Program-made: the position numbers and the translations under genes
Assembly (NCBI RefSeq): GCF_003352465.1
Contig: NZ_CP031153.1
Location: 5,418,392-5,482,391, forward strand
Source of the DNA: Kordia sp. SMS9
GTDB lineage: Bacteria > Bacteroidota > Bacteroidia > Flavobacteriales > Flavobacteriaceae
DNA: 64,000 nucleotides
Direction of reading: 5' to 3'
The notes under the pieces: model-generated
Databases searched by the model: none
The model's input: only the letters and a program-made list of their open reading frames with translations
What the model was told of the DNA's origin: nothing
Shown here: positions 18,252 to 27,372 of the stretch, piece by piece
Layout of the letters: each line of letters begins with the position of its first letter
Numbering within the stretch: position 1 is the stretch's first letter

Positions 18252-19124
18252 ATGCAAAAAAAGATTCATAGGGAGATTACACAGCTATCGCAAGCGGATA
18301 GTTTTCTCGTATATTATAGAGTAAAAGACGACTTTGACTTCCCTTTACATTTTCATCCTGAATACGAATTGAACTTTATTTACAACGGTGATGGTGTGCG
18401 AAGAGTGATTGGCGATCACATGGAAGAAATTGGCAAATACGAACTCGTTTTGGTCGGTCCAAATCTACCGCATTGCTGGGAACTTCATCAGTGCAAAAAC
18501 AAAGAAATTCACGAAATCACCATTCATATCCATAATGACTTGCTAGATGAAAAGCTATTGTCACGCAGAGTGTTTAAGTCTATTCGAGATATGTTAAACA
18601 GATCTATTCACGGAATCTTGTTTTCTGAAAAAGTTACAGAGGAAATCATGCCAAGATTGCTTGAACTTCCCAAATTATCTGGGATTGATTACTTTTTAGA
18701 GTTTATTTCCATCCTACAAGATTTGTCTAATTCACGCAATCAGAAACTACTATCTACCTCTTTCTCAAATTATAACGAATTTGAGAATAGTGACAAGATC
18801 AAAAAGATATATGAGTACATTCAAAATAATTTTGATCGCAAAATTACATTGGATGAAATTTCATCCTTAATCAACATGACTCCCGTTTCTTTTAACCGTT
18901 TTATTAAGAGTAGAACTGGCAAAACGTTTATAGCTTTCACCAACAGTACGCGCGTGAGTTATGCAACACGCTTCCTTTTAGAAACAGATATGAGCGTAGG
19001 AGAAATCGCGTATAAATGTGGCTTTAACAACTTGGCACATTTCAATAGAATGTTTAAAAAAATAAAGAAAGCAACCCCAAGCGAATTCCGCGCAGCGTTT
19101 AATGGCATTCAAAAAGTACTCTAA
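18252..19124 (+). CDS. AraC-family regulator with cupin sensor
   Basis: This 290-residue protein has an N-terminal cupin-like sensor with HFHPEYELNFIYNG and a PHCW motif. The C-terminal double helix-turn-helix (about residues 190-287) carries ITLDEISSLINMTPVSFNRFIK and the AraC signature VGEIAYKCGFNNLAHFNRMFKK. It is divergent from susC and just ahead of a second GH3 gene, so it most likely switches this locus on in response to a sugar. Flavobacterial PULs more often use hybrid two-component or anti-sigma/ECF pairs; a stand-alone AraC suggests a small soluble inducer. The inducer is unknown. Confidence 0.92.
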   Translation: MQKKIHREITQLSQADSFLVYYRVKDDFDFPLHFHPEYELNFIYNGDGVRRVIGDHMEEIGKYELVLVGPNLPHCWELHQCKNKEIHEITIHIHNDLLDEKLLSRRVFKSIRDMLNRSIHGILFSEKVTEEIMPRLLELPKLSGIDYFLEFISILQDLSNSRNQKLLSTSFSNYNEFENSDKIKKIYEYIQNNFDRKITLDEISSLINMTPVSFNRFIKSRTGKTFIAFTNSTRVSYATRFLLETDMSVGEIAYKCGFNNLAHFNRMFKKIKKATPSEFRAAFNGIQKVL

Positions 19125-19257
19125 TACTATTTTGTCAATTTTGAATCATTTTTAACTTTTATATATAAAAAAATATCAAGTTTTGATTATTTATGTACAA
19201 TCGCGCTCATTATTATATCATACATTTACACATACAATCCAATGAAAAAAAGCACCA

Positions 19258-21561
19258 ATGATTAAACGACACTATAAAATAATAATAGCAGCAGGAATGA
19301 TGTTTAGTTTTTTTGGGTTTGTGATGAACAAAAAAAGTGGATCAAGCATGGAAGTTTTAAAAATAGCAACTGTTGAGCAACGAGTTGATTCTTTATTAAA
19401 AATAATGACCTTAGATGAGAAAGTAGGTCAGATGAATTTATACAATGGATTTTGGGATGTTACGGGACCAACGCCCGAAGAAGGTTCTGCAAAATTGAAA
19501 TACGAACATCTTCGAAAAGGTTGGGTTGGCGCTATGCTGAGTGTTCGCGGTGCTAGAAATGTACAAGAAGTACAACGCATTGCCGTAGAAGAAACACGTT
19601 TAGGAATTCCGTTATTGATCGGATTTGACGTCATTCACGGATACAAAACGTTGAGTCCTATTCCATTAGCAGAATCAGCAAGTTGGGACATGGAAGCTAT
19701 TCAAAAATCAGCACGGGTGGCAGCTACGGAAGCTTCTGCCGCAGGCATCAATTGGACGTTTGCTCCGATGGTTGATATTTCAAGAGATCCACGTTGGGGA
19801 CGCGTTATGGAAGGTGGCGGAGAAGACCCATACTTGGGAAGTAAAATTGCTCGTGCGCGTGTACAAGGTTTTCAAGGTGATGACTTAACGGACAAAAGTT
19901 CCATCGCCGCGTGTGCCAAACACTTTGCAGCCTACGGATTCTCAGAAGCAGGAAAAGAATACAACAGCGTAGATATTGGAACCTCTACCTTATACAATAC
20001 CGTACTTCCACCCTTTAAAGCAGCAGCGGATAGCGGTGTAAAAACGTTCATGAACTCTTTCAATGAATTGAATGGCGTTCCCGTCACAGGAAGCGAATTT
20101 TTACAAAGAGACATCCTAAAAGGAGCTTGGAATTTTGACGGTTTTGTCGTTTCTGATTGGGCTTCTATCAACGAACTTATTTTTTGGGGACACGCGAAAG
20201 ACAAGCGCGAAGCAGCCATTATTGCGTCCAAAGCAGGTTCTGATTTAGACATGGAAGGCTATGTATATGTGCGCGAATTGGTAAAACTTGTAGAAGATGG
20301 TGTTGTGAAAGAAAGTATTGTTGACGATGCGGTACGTAGAATTTTAAAAGTAAAATTTGAATTGGGATTGTTTGACAACCCTTATATATACTGTGATCCT
20401 GAAAATGAAAAAGCAGTGATCGGAAAAAAAGCACATCATGAAGCTGTATTGGATGTGGCGAAGAAGTCAATTGTGTTACTTAAAAACGAAGGCAACTTAC
20501 TTCCACTACCAAAAAAAGGACAAAAAATAGCATTGATTGGACCTCTTGCTGCGGACAAAAACAGTCCGTTAGGAAGTTGGCGCATTGCTTCAGAAGACAA
20601 TACCGCAGTTTCTGTTTTGGAAGGAATGAAAAAATATACTGGCAATACGTTAACACATAAAAAAGGGGTAAATTTAGTAGACGGGCATGCAGCATTTATT
20701 GAAGAAGTTGTCGTCAATACCACCAATCGTGATGGCATACAAGATGCCGTAAATACTGCAAAAACTGCGGATGTTGTAGTCATGGTATTGGGGGAACATG
20801 GTTTTCAAAGTGGCGAAGCGCGAAGTCGAACCAAGTTAGATTTACCAGGTTTGCAACAAGAATTGCTAGAAGCGGTTTATGCTGTCAATAAAAATATTGT
20901 ACTCGTTTTAAACAACGGACGACCGTTAGCGATTGAATGGGCAGCCGAGCACATTCCTACCATTGTAGAAGGTTGGCAACTAGGAACACAATCTGGAAAT
21001 GCCATTGCGCAAGTATTGTATGGCGATTACAATCCGAGTGGAAAGCTACCGATGACCTTCCCAAGAAATGTAGGGCAAGTTCCTATCTATTACAATTATA
21101 AAAGTACTGGAAGACCGAGCAATGACAATGACAATGTATTTTGGTCACACTATATTGATGTGGAAAACACGCCATTATATCCGTTTGGTCACGGGTTGAG
21201 TTATACAACTTTTGCATACAAAAACTTCAAAGTACACGGAGATGAATTTGCGATTGGCGAAGATATTAAAGTTACGGTTGATGTAACCAACACAGGAAAT
21301 TATGACGGAAAAGAAGTGGTACAACTCTACATTCGCGATTTGTTTGGAAGCGTTACGCGTCCTGTAAAAGAATTGAAAGGTTTTGAATTGGCACACTTCA
21401 AAAAAGGAGAAACCAAAACCATCGAATTTACACTCACCGAAAAAGAACTGGGCTTTTTCAACAATCAAGGAAAATATATCGTAGAAGCGGGCGATTTTGA
21501 AGTATTTGTCGGTGGAAGTTCATATACCGTATTAAAAGACACATTCATATTAAAACATTGA
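19258..21561 (+). CDS. bglX: GH3 beta-glucosidase (second paralogue)
   Basis: This 767-residue GH3 enzyme has the same layout as the 6597 gene. Its motifs are DVIHGYKTLSPIPLA, SRDPRWGRVMEG, KHFAAYGF, nucleophile loop GFVVSDWAS with Asp at about residue 300, and C-terminal YPFGHGLSYTTFAY. The N-terminus is hydrophobic (IIIAAGMMFSFFGF) but has no lipobox Cys, so this copy is probably exported free or anchored by its signal, unlike the lipoprotein paralogue. It follows araC on the same strand after 133 bases. Having two GH3 enzymes in one locus suggests different linkages or chain lengths. A hairpin terminator follows at 21618. Confidence 0.92.
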   Translation: MIKRHYKIIIAAGMMFSFFGFVMNKKSGSSMEVLKIATVEQRVDSLLKIMTLDEKVGQMNLYNGFWDVTGPTPEEGSAKLKYEHLRKGWVGAMLSVRGARNVQEVQRIAVEETRLGIPLLIGFDVIHGYKTLSPIPLAESASWDMEAIQKSARVAATEASAAGINWTFAPMVDISRDPRWGRVMEGGGEDPYLGSKIARARVQGFQGDDLTDKSSIAACAKHFAAYGFSEAGKEYNSVDIGTSTLYNTVLPPFKAAADSGVKTFMNSFNELNGVPVTGSEFLQRDILKGAWNFDGFVVSDWASINELIFWGHAKDKREAAIIASKAGSDLDMEGYVYVRELVKLVEDGVVKESIVDDAVRRILKVKFELGLFDNPYIYCDPENEKAVIGKKAHHEAVLDVAKKSIVLLKNEGNLLPLPKKGQKIALIGPLAADKNSPLGSWRIASEDNTAVSVLEGMKKYTGNTLTHKKGVNLVDGHAAFIEEVVVNTTNRDGIQDAVNTAKTADVVVMVLGEHGFQSGEARSRTKLDLPGLQQELLEAVYAVNKNIVLVLNNGRPLAIEWAAEHIPTIVEGWQLGTQSGNAIAQVLYGDYNPSGKLPMTFPRNVGQVPIYYNYKSTGRPSNDNDNVFWSHYIDVENTPLYPFGHGLSYTTFAYKNFKVHGDEFAIGEDIKVTVDVTNTGNYDGKEVVQLYIRDLFGSVTRPVKELKGFELAHFKKGETKTIEFTLTEKELGFFNNQGKYIVEAGDFEVFVGGSSYTVLKDTFILKH

Positions 21562-21617
21562 TTTTGTGCACTACTACACACTAAATTAATACACATTAGT
21601 TTATTTATTTAATTCTT

Positions 21618-21650
21618 AAAAGATGCTCTGTTTGTTGGGCATCTTTTTTT
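21618..21650 (+). terminator. Rho-independent terminator after GH3 gene
   Basis: AAAAGATGC and GCATCTTTT flank a loop of about 12 bases, and the stem runs into a T-tract. It sits 57 bases past the stop of the GH3 gene. Confidence 0.75.
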
Positions 21651-21670
21651 CTTAGGTGTTTGGGATTAGT

Positions 21671-22178
21671 ATTGAGAAGTTTCGATTGTTATACCAATTT
21701 ACATTTAAAATGGTATTATTATATTTTTTGTCACGAATACACGAATCTTTTTTTTAGATTACTCTTGTGTAGATTGCACACGAATATTCGTAAAGACGTT
21801 TCAAAAAATCGTAAATCCAACCGTCCCTTCGAGTGGCGAATCTATGATTCGTTGTATCGAGAAGTACTATGAAACGGAATGGTGTTTGGGATTAGTAGTG
21901 AGATATTAGTAGTGAGAATTGAGTATTGAGAAGTTTCGATTGTTATACCAATTTACATTTAAAATAGTATTCCTATATTTTTTGTCGCGAATACACGAAT
22001 CTTTTTTTTAGATTACTCTTGTGTAGATTGCACACGAATATTCGTAAAGACGTTTCAAAAAATCGTAAATCCAACCGTCCCTTCGAGTGGCGAATCTATG
22101 ATTCGTTGTATCGAGAAGTGCTGTGAAACGGAATGGTGTTTGGGATTAGCAGTGAGATATTAGTATTGAGTATTGAGA
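21671..22178. repeat. Tandem duplication, 254-bp unit, two copies
   Basis: Copies start at 21671 and 21925 and differ at only a few positions (for example TCACGAA versus TCGCGAA). Each unit has TTATACCAATTTACATTTAAA (also the left end of the repeat at 51221), a TTCGTAAAGACGTTTC block, CTTCGAGTGGCGAATC and ATTCGTTGTATCGAGAAGT. The last two are also parts of the 48151 array. There is no coding role; short open frames inside are artefacts. Confidence 0.85.
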
Positions 22179-22285
22179 ACTTTCGATGGTCATTCCTGTG
22201 CAGCCAGAAATCCAAATAACATCAAAGTAGCTTCCATAATAGGCGCGGACTGAGCCTGTCGAAGTCCACACAGCGCCTGTCAAAG

Positions 22286-22933
22286 TCAAAGCTCCAAAAT
22301 AGCATCCTCCGTAAACGCGTAATTCACTATATTTTCTAAAGTTGATCGTGTATTTAATCCTGTGAACAAACTGAATGCAGGTAAAATTAATTGTTGCGAA
22401 TTGACTTGAAAACAAGGAAGTTTCAAATATTGTCTGCCTTTCATTTTAATGCGAACGCCCGGATGAATATGTCCTGAAATATAATACTTGGCTGCTGAAA
22501 CTTTCACCGTATCGTGTACAAAAACGAGCGCGTTGTATTCCGCTTGTTTTTTGGTGAGAAAGCCTAAACTTTCGTAAAATCGGGTAGGAAAACGATCGTG
22601 ATTGCCGCGAATGAGTATCTTTTCCAAATCGTCAAACTGTTGCATCCATTGTATAAAAACATCAAAATTCTGATTGTATTCCGCATGAAACAAATCGCCC
22701 ACAACGATTAACTTTTTCGGATTAAAATTTTCGATCAACACTTGCAAACGTTGCAAATCGTTCATTAAAATAGCATCTGGCACCGCAATGCCATGTTGCC
22801 GAAAATGTGCCGTTTTCCCAATATGAATGTCTGACAAAATCAGTGCTTCTTGCGCTTCCCAAAACAGCACACGTTGATTGGTTAAGGTCAACACTTCATT
22901 TCCAAAATGGATATCTTTGGTAACTATATTCAC
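22286..22933 (-). CDS. pdeM: Ligase-associated DNA damage response phosphoesterase PdeM
   Basis: This 215-residue calcineurin-like metallophosphoesterase has all metal motifs: LSDIHIGKT (Asp35, His37), GDLFHAEYN, GNHDRF and GHIHPG. Length and motifs match PdeM, the endonuclease/phosphodiesterase encoded with bacterial LigB-type ligases. It overlaps the helicase gene by 4 bases (22930-22933), so they are translationally coupled. It likely cleans DNA ends during repair together with the helicase, ligase and exonuclease. The last codons run up against a dispersed repeat, but length appears normal. Confidence 0.92.
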   Translation of the reverse strand: MNIVTKDIHFGNEVLTLTNQRVLFWEAQEALILSDIHIGKTAHFRQHGIAVPDAILMNDLQRLQVLIENFNPKKLIVVGDLFHAEYNQNFDVFIQWMQQFDDLEKILIRGNHDRFPTRFYESLGFLTKKQAEYNALVFVHDTVKVSAAKYYISGHIHPGVRIKMKGRQYLKLPCFQVNSQQLILPAFSLFTGLNTRSTLENIVNYAFTEDAILEL

Positions 22934-25389
22934 GTAATTAATTTATACTGTTGTTTTTGCAAACGCGCAATCCGATCGCTCAATTTTTCACTGCTCATCG
23001 TTTCGCGCAAGCCATCTACTTTGATGGGAAAACTCAACGGCGTATACCCTTTTGCTTCTTTCAAAATGACCGTGCTTTTCGAAATCCGATCAAACGCTTC
23101 TTGCAAACGCGCTTCTTCCAATTGTTCGTTAAATACTTCCGTATACGCTTGTCGCAAAAGTAAATTATTTGGTTCGTAATCTTCCAAAACTTTAAAAATT
23201 AAGCTGGAAGAAGATTGCAAACTTTTGTTCGTTTTTCGGGCGCCAGGTTGCGATTGCACTACCAAACCTGCAATAACGGCAATATCACGAAATTTCCGAC
23301 TTGCCACTTCCGATGCGTTGATACTTGCAATGACATCGTCCATTAAATTTTCTTTCGAAAGAATCGTTTTCAAATTTGTTGTTGTCACAGGAATGTCTTG
23401 ATCGCTCAACAACCCAAAACCGTAATCGTTCATGGCAATGGAAAAAGTAATTGGAAGTATTTTCCCAATGCGATATGCAATCAACGAAGCCATAATTTCA
23501 TTGACCAAACGTCCTTCAAACGGATAGAAAAACAAGTGACAACCTTCTTTCGCTTGTATTTTCTCCACTAAAAATTCATCCGACTTCGGAATGTGCGAAT
23601 GTTGCTGTTGCGTTACCAACAACGGATTCAAAAACTTCAATTCGCGTTCTCGGGGAGACGGTTGCAGTGCATCGTTCAGCTTCAAGCGTAAATAATGACT
23701 CAAATAGGAAGTCAACGGCAAACGTCCGCCTTTCCAACTTGGCGTAATTGCTTTTTTCGCTTTGCTCCTTCGCACATACACGGTCATTTCTTTAATATGA
23801 ACAATTTCCAAGACTCTTCCCGCAAGGACAAACGGCATTCCTACTTTCAATTTTGAAATGAAATATTCTTCAATCATTCCCAAATGTCCGCCTTTCATAT
23901 AGCGCACCCGCAACATCGCGTCACTCACAATCGCACCAATATTCATGCGGTGCAACATGCTGATGCGTCTGCTTTTGACAATGTACAATTGCTTTTCTTC
24001 GTCAAAAACGACTTTGTGAAATTCCTCATACGCATGTAACGTTGTGCCGCCTTTCGTAATGAACTGCATTGCCCATTCAAAATCATCTTGGGTAAGGTAG
24101 GAAAACGCATGAGTTTGTTGCAAAATTTGAAACGTTTCTTCTCGTTGAAAACCTTCTCCAACTGCCAGCGTAACTAAGAATTGTACCATCACATCATACG
24201 TCAACACCATCGGCGTTCGGGCTTCTACATCGCGTTGTTTTACGGCTTCTTTTAAAGCGGAAACTTCAATTAATTCGAGCGTATGCGTCGGCACGAAATA
24301 GACTTTCGAGACTTCATACGGTGAATGTCCGCTACGACCTGCACGCTGAATGAACCGCGCAATTCCTTTGGCGGAACCGATTTGCACCACACAATCCACA
24401 GGTTTGAAATCGACTCCCAAATCGAGAGAAGACGTACAGACTACAACTTTCAGTAAATTTTGATTGATGGCATCTTCAATCCAATTGCGCAATTTGGCAT
24501 CAATAGATCCGTGATGAATCGCGATTTGTCCCGCCAAGTCTGCATCTTCTGCCAATAATGATTGATACCACAATTCTGCTTGCGCACGTGTATTTGTAAA
24601 CACCAACGTGGTATTATTTTCGTAGATTACTTTTAGTACATTTTTGGCGAGTTGCTTTCCCAAATGTCCCGCCCACGGTAACAATTCCACCTCATCGGGC
24701 AACAGCGAAATGATTTTTAGTTTTTTCTTTTCTTTAGAAGTAACAATCGTTGTTTTGACATTTTCGTAGGGAATTAATACGTTTTTGGCTTCTTCTAAAT
24801 TGCCAATGGTTGCCGAAACGCCCCAAATTCGAATGCTTGGCGACAATGAGCGTAAACGTGCAATTGCCAATTCGGTCAATACGCCGCGTTTGGTGGAAAG
24901 CAGTTCGTGCCATTCATCCGCCACCACGCAGCGAATATGTTTGAACCAACGCGAGTTTTTCTTTTGCGAGAACAACAAGTGCATCGTTTCGGGTGTGGTC
25001 AATAAAATATCAGGCATGTTGCGTTCTTGTTTGCGTCGCACTGCCGTAGAAGTGTCTCCGTTTCGAACGGCGGCTTGCCAATCGAGACCGATTTCGTCAA
25101 TGGCAGCTTGCATCGCGATTTGTAAGTCTTTCGCTAACGATCGCAACGGACTGATCCAAAGCAATTTGATGCCCTTTTTATACTGGTCAGGATGATTCAA
25201 ATAGTCAATCAACACGGCTAGAAACATGGAATATGTTTTTCCAAACCCTGTCGGTGCTACAACCAATCCGTGATAGTCTTGCGCATACTTTTTCCATGCG
25301 TTCAATTGAAAATCAAATGGAGAAAATCCCTTGTCAGCCATCCAGTTGTGGATGATTCGGTAGCCTTCGGTTTGTTGGAGTTTGGGCAT
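22930..25389 (-). CDS. Ligase-associated DNA damage response DEXH helicase (Lhr-like)
   Basis: I start this gene at the ATG at 25389 (about 819 residues). The frame stays open to 25476, but those 29 codons are just the translated 7-bp repeat (NPKPKTQ units). Helicase motifs are clear: APTGFGKT (residues 45-52), ADEWHEL (DEWH in place of DEAH), SATIGN, and QRAGRSGH, followed by the Lhr-core winged-helix and C-terminal domains. Lhr-core enzymes unwind with 3' to 5' polarity and are encoded with PdeM, an ATP-dependent ligase and a beta-lactamase-fold exonuclease. Here the ligase gene lies 393 bases upstream behind repeat DNA. The gene overlaps pdeM by 4 bases. Confidence 0.92.
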   Translation of the reverse strand: MPKLQQTEGYRIIHNWMADKGFSPFDFQLNAWKKYAQDYHGLVVAPTGFGKTYSMFLAVLIDYLNHPDQYKKGIKLLWISPLRSLAKDLQIAMQAAIDEIGLDWQAAVRNGDTSTAVRRKQERNMPDILLTTPETMHLLFSQKKNSRWFKHIRCVVADEWHELLSTKRGVLTELAIARLRSLSPSIRIWGVSATIGNLEEAKNVLIPYENVKTTIVTSKEKKKLKIISLLPDEVELLPWAGHLGKQLAKNVLKVIYENNTTLVFTNTRAQAELWYQSLLAEDADLAGQIAIHHGSIDAKLRNWIEDAINQNLLKVVVCTSSLDLGVDFKPVDCVVQIGSAKGIARFIQRAGRSGHSPYEVSKVYFVPTHTLELIEVSALKEAVKQRDVEARTPMVLTYDVMVQFLVTLAVGEGFQREETFQILQQTHAFSYLTQDDFEWAMQFITKGGTTLHAYEEFHKVVFDEEKQLYIVKSRRISMLHRMNIGAIVSDAMLRVRYMKGGHLGMIEEYFISKLKVGMPFVLAGRVLEIVHIKEMTVYVRRSKAKKAITPSWKGGRLPLTSYLSHYLRLKLNDALQPSPRERELKFLNPLLVTQQQHSHIPKSDEFLVEKIQAKEGCHLFFYPFEGRLVNEIMASLIAYRIGKILPITFSIAMNDYGFGLLSDQDIPVTTTNLKTILSKENLMDDVIASINASEVASRKFRDIAVIAGLVVQSQPGARKTNKSLQSSSSLIFKVLEDYEPNNLLLRQAYTEVFNEQLEEARLQEAFDRISKSTVILKEAKGYTPLSFPIKVDGLRETMSSEKLSDRIARLQKQQYKLIT

Positions 25390-25395
25390 TTTTTC

Positions 25396-25447
25396 GGGTT
25401 TTGGGTTTTGGGTTTTGGGTTTTGGGTTTTGGGTTTTGGGTTTTGGG
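25396..25447. repeat. GGGTTTT heptamer microsatellite, G-quadruplex candidate
   Basis: Eight GGG runs occur exactly every 7 bases (starts 25396, 25403, 25410, 25417, 25424, 25431, 25438, 25445), all separated by TTTT. The tract ends 7 bases before the helicase ATG on the other strand, where it occupies the leader. On the plus strand it can fold as a G-quadruplex. Its length may change by slippage. Confidence 0.9.
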
Positions 25448-25449
25448 TT

Positions 25450-25782
25450 AATTTGTTTACTCTCTGATTGTTTCAAAGTATAAACTGTTAAACTAATAAA
25501 CTCTTAAACTTCTTTTTATGTTGATTACTAAAAATTATGCTTTGATACTTACAGATTACTTCGTCATCCTTCCTCGTAATGACGTTTCATACACTCTCAA
25601 TACTCAATACTAATATCTCACTACTTCTTCAATACGTCTTTGCGAGGCGAAGCCGTGGCAATCCGCTGGTTTCATACTAAAAGTGTGCTTTGATACTTAC
25701 AGATTACTTCGTCATCCTTCCTCGTAATGACGTTTCATACACTCTCGATTCTCAATACTCAATACTAATATCTCACCACTAC
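25450..25782. repeat. Repeat-rich gap splitting the repair operon
   Basis: The region holds a CAGATTACTTCGTCATCCTT fragment twice (about 25550-25590 and 25700-25735), a CTTTGCGAGGCGAAGCCGTG block (25634-25653) and TACTCAATACTAATATCTCA phrases. The GCGAGGCGAAG/CTTCGTCATCC arms form an imperfect long inverted repeat. No gene is visible. Confidence 0.75.
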
Positions 25783-27372
25783 TCAAGAACTAGTGAAAAT
25801 CAAATCCTTCACACTTTCAATGGTATCAATTTCGTTGACGGTTTTGTCTTTTCGCCAGCGTTTGATTCTTGGAAAACGCAAAGCAACGCCCGATTTGTGG
25901 CGTTTGCTCAACGCGATGCCTTCAAAGGCGATTTCAAAGACCAACTCAGGTTTGACCGTGCGCACAGGTCCAAATTTTTCAATCGCGTTTTTGTTTACCC
26001 AACGACTGATTTCTGTGATTTCCACATCAGTGAGTCCTGAATAGGCTTTGGCAACCGTGACCAAACCGTCTTCTTTTTGTACGGCAAACGTATAATCAGT
26101 GTATTTGGAACTTCGGCGTCCGCTTCCTTTTTGGGCGTAAATCATGACGGCATCAATGGTTAACGGATCTACTTTCCATTTCCACCAATCGCCTTTTTTA
26201 CGTCCTGTGTGATAGGGTGATTTTTTTTGCTTCAACATCAAACCTTCCGAATTGACACTGCGCGAGTGTTCGCGGATTTCGTGCAATGCTTCCCAATTAT
26301 CAACCTTTACTATTTCAGATAGTTGAATGTTTTCTGCTTTGCTTTGCTGAAAGATCAACTCTAGTTTTTCACGGCGTTCCGCTAAGGGTTTTTCACGAAT
26401 GTCCTCATTTTCAAATTCCAATATATCGTACGCATAAAACCCAACAGGCACTTCTTCTAATAGTTTTTTAGAGATGTTCTTCCGATTTAAGCGTTTTTGC
26501 AAATCGTTGAATAATAATACACTGCTATCTTTGATCGCGAGAATTTCACCATCGATCACAAAATCGTGCTTCCAAGTTTGAAAGACTTCCGTGAGTTCGG
26601 GAAATTGTTTTGTAACGAGTTCTTCGCCTCTGCTCCATATAAATAATTCGTTGTTTCGCTTGACGATTTGCCCGCGAATGCCATCCCATTTGTATTCTGC
26701 TTGCCAATCGTTGATGTCGCCCAATTCATCCAATTCTTTTTCCAACGCGTACGCCAAACAGAACGGATAGGGTTTGGAATTGTCGTAGTTGATGTGACTT
26801 CCCGAGAGCAATTCGTCAAAGGTAATGGAGTTGATATCCCAATTTCCAATGATGCTGTGCATGAGTTGATTGGCGTCAATGTTTGTCAGTTTCGCCAACG
26901 CGTTGACCAAAGTTTTTTTAGAAACTCCAATTCGGAAGCTTCCACCAATGAGTTTGTTAAAGATCAATCGTTCTTGTGCTTCCAATCCGCTCCACGCGTT
27001 GAGTACATATTCTTTTTTTTCTTCGTCTGTTTTTGATTTGAGTTGAAGGAGTTCCTGCATCCACGCATCCAACGATTTTTCGATGTGGTGTGTTGGTGGT
27101 GGCAAGAGCAACGCTAGGGTTTCTCCCAAATCGCCCACGGTGCTGTAACTTTCTAAAAACAACCATTCGGGCAATGCTGTGATTTCGGCACACCATTGTT
27201 TCATGAGGGAAGATTTTACAGGTCGTGGCGGGCGTTTTCCTGTAAAGAGCATGATCATCCACAACTTGTCTTTGTCTTCCGCGACTTTGAAATATTCAAC
27301 TAATGCCGCAATTTTAGCATTCGTTTTGTTCGTGATTTCTATCGCGCTGATGAGTGCTGAAAATCGTTTCAT
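25783..27372 (-). CDS. ligB: ATP-dependent DNA ligase (ligase-associated repair system)
   Basis: This 529-residue ligase has an N-terminal helical DNA-binding domain and an adenylation domain with nucleophile motif KWDGIRG (Lys at about 228). The later motifs are VIDGEI, EGLMLK and KWK, followed by an OB-fold region to the C-terminus. The length fits the LigB/Lig type found with Lhr, Exo and PdeM rather than LigD or replicative LigA. It overlaps the exonuclease gene by 4 bases (27369-27372). It seals nicks using ATP, most likely in damage repair. Confidence 0.93.
   Translation of the reverse strand: MKRFSALISAIEITNKTNAKIAALVEYFKVAEDKDKLWMIMLFTGKRPPRPVKSSLMKQWCAEITALPEWLFLESYSTVGDLGETLALLLPPPTHHIEKSLDAWMQELLQLKSKTDEEKKEYVLNAWSGLEAQERLIFNKLIGGSFRIGVSKKTLVNALAKLTNIDANQLMHSIIGNWDINSITFDELLSGSHINYDNSKPYPFCLAYALEKELDELGDINDWQAEYKWDGIRGQIVKRNNELFIWSRGEELVTKQFPELTEVFQTWKHDFVIDGEILAIKDSSVLLFNDLQKRLNRKNISKKLLEEVPVGFYAYDILEFENEDIREKPLAERREKLELIFQQSKAENIQLSEIVKVDNWEALHEIREHSRSVNSEGLMLKQKKSPYHTGRKKGDWWKWKVDPLTIDAVMIYAQKGSGRRSSKYTDYTFAVQKEDGLVTVAKAYSGLTDVEITEISRWVNKNAIEKFGPVRTVKPELVFEIAFEGIALSKRHKSGVALRFPRIKRWRKDKTVNEIDTIESVKDLIFTSS

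Noticed and set aside
5132..21561. Complete laminarin-type utilisation locus
   Set aside because: Laminarin loci usually also carry GH16 or GH17 enzymes, and none is visible here, so only a general glucoside role is claimed.
21660..21872. 70-codon reading frame in the tandem repeat
   Set aside because: It is read through repeat DNA, and the second copy shows the same sequence without constraint.
25396..25476. Upstream ATG (25476) as the helicase start
   Set aside because: The added 29 residues only translate the 7-bp repeat, and the true N-terminus begins at 25389, where family similarity starts.
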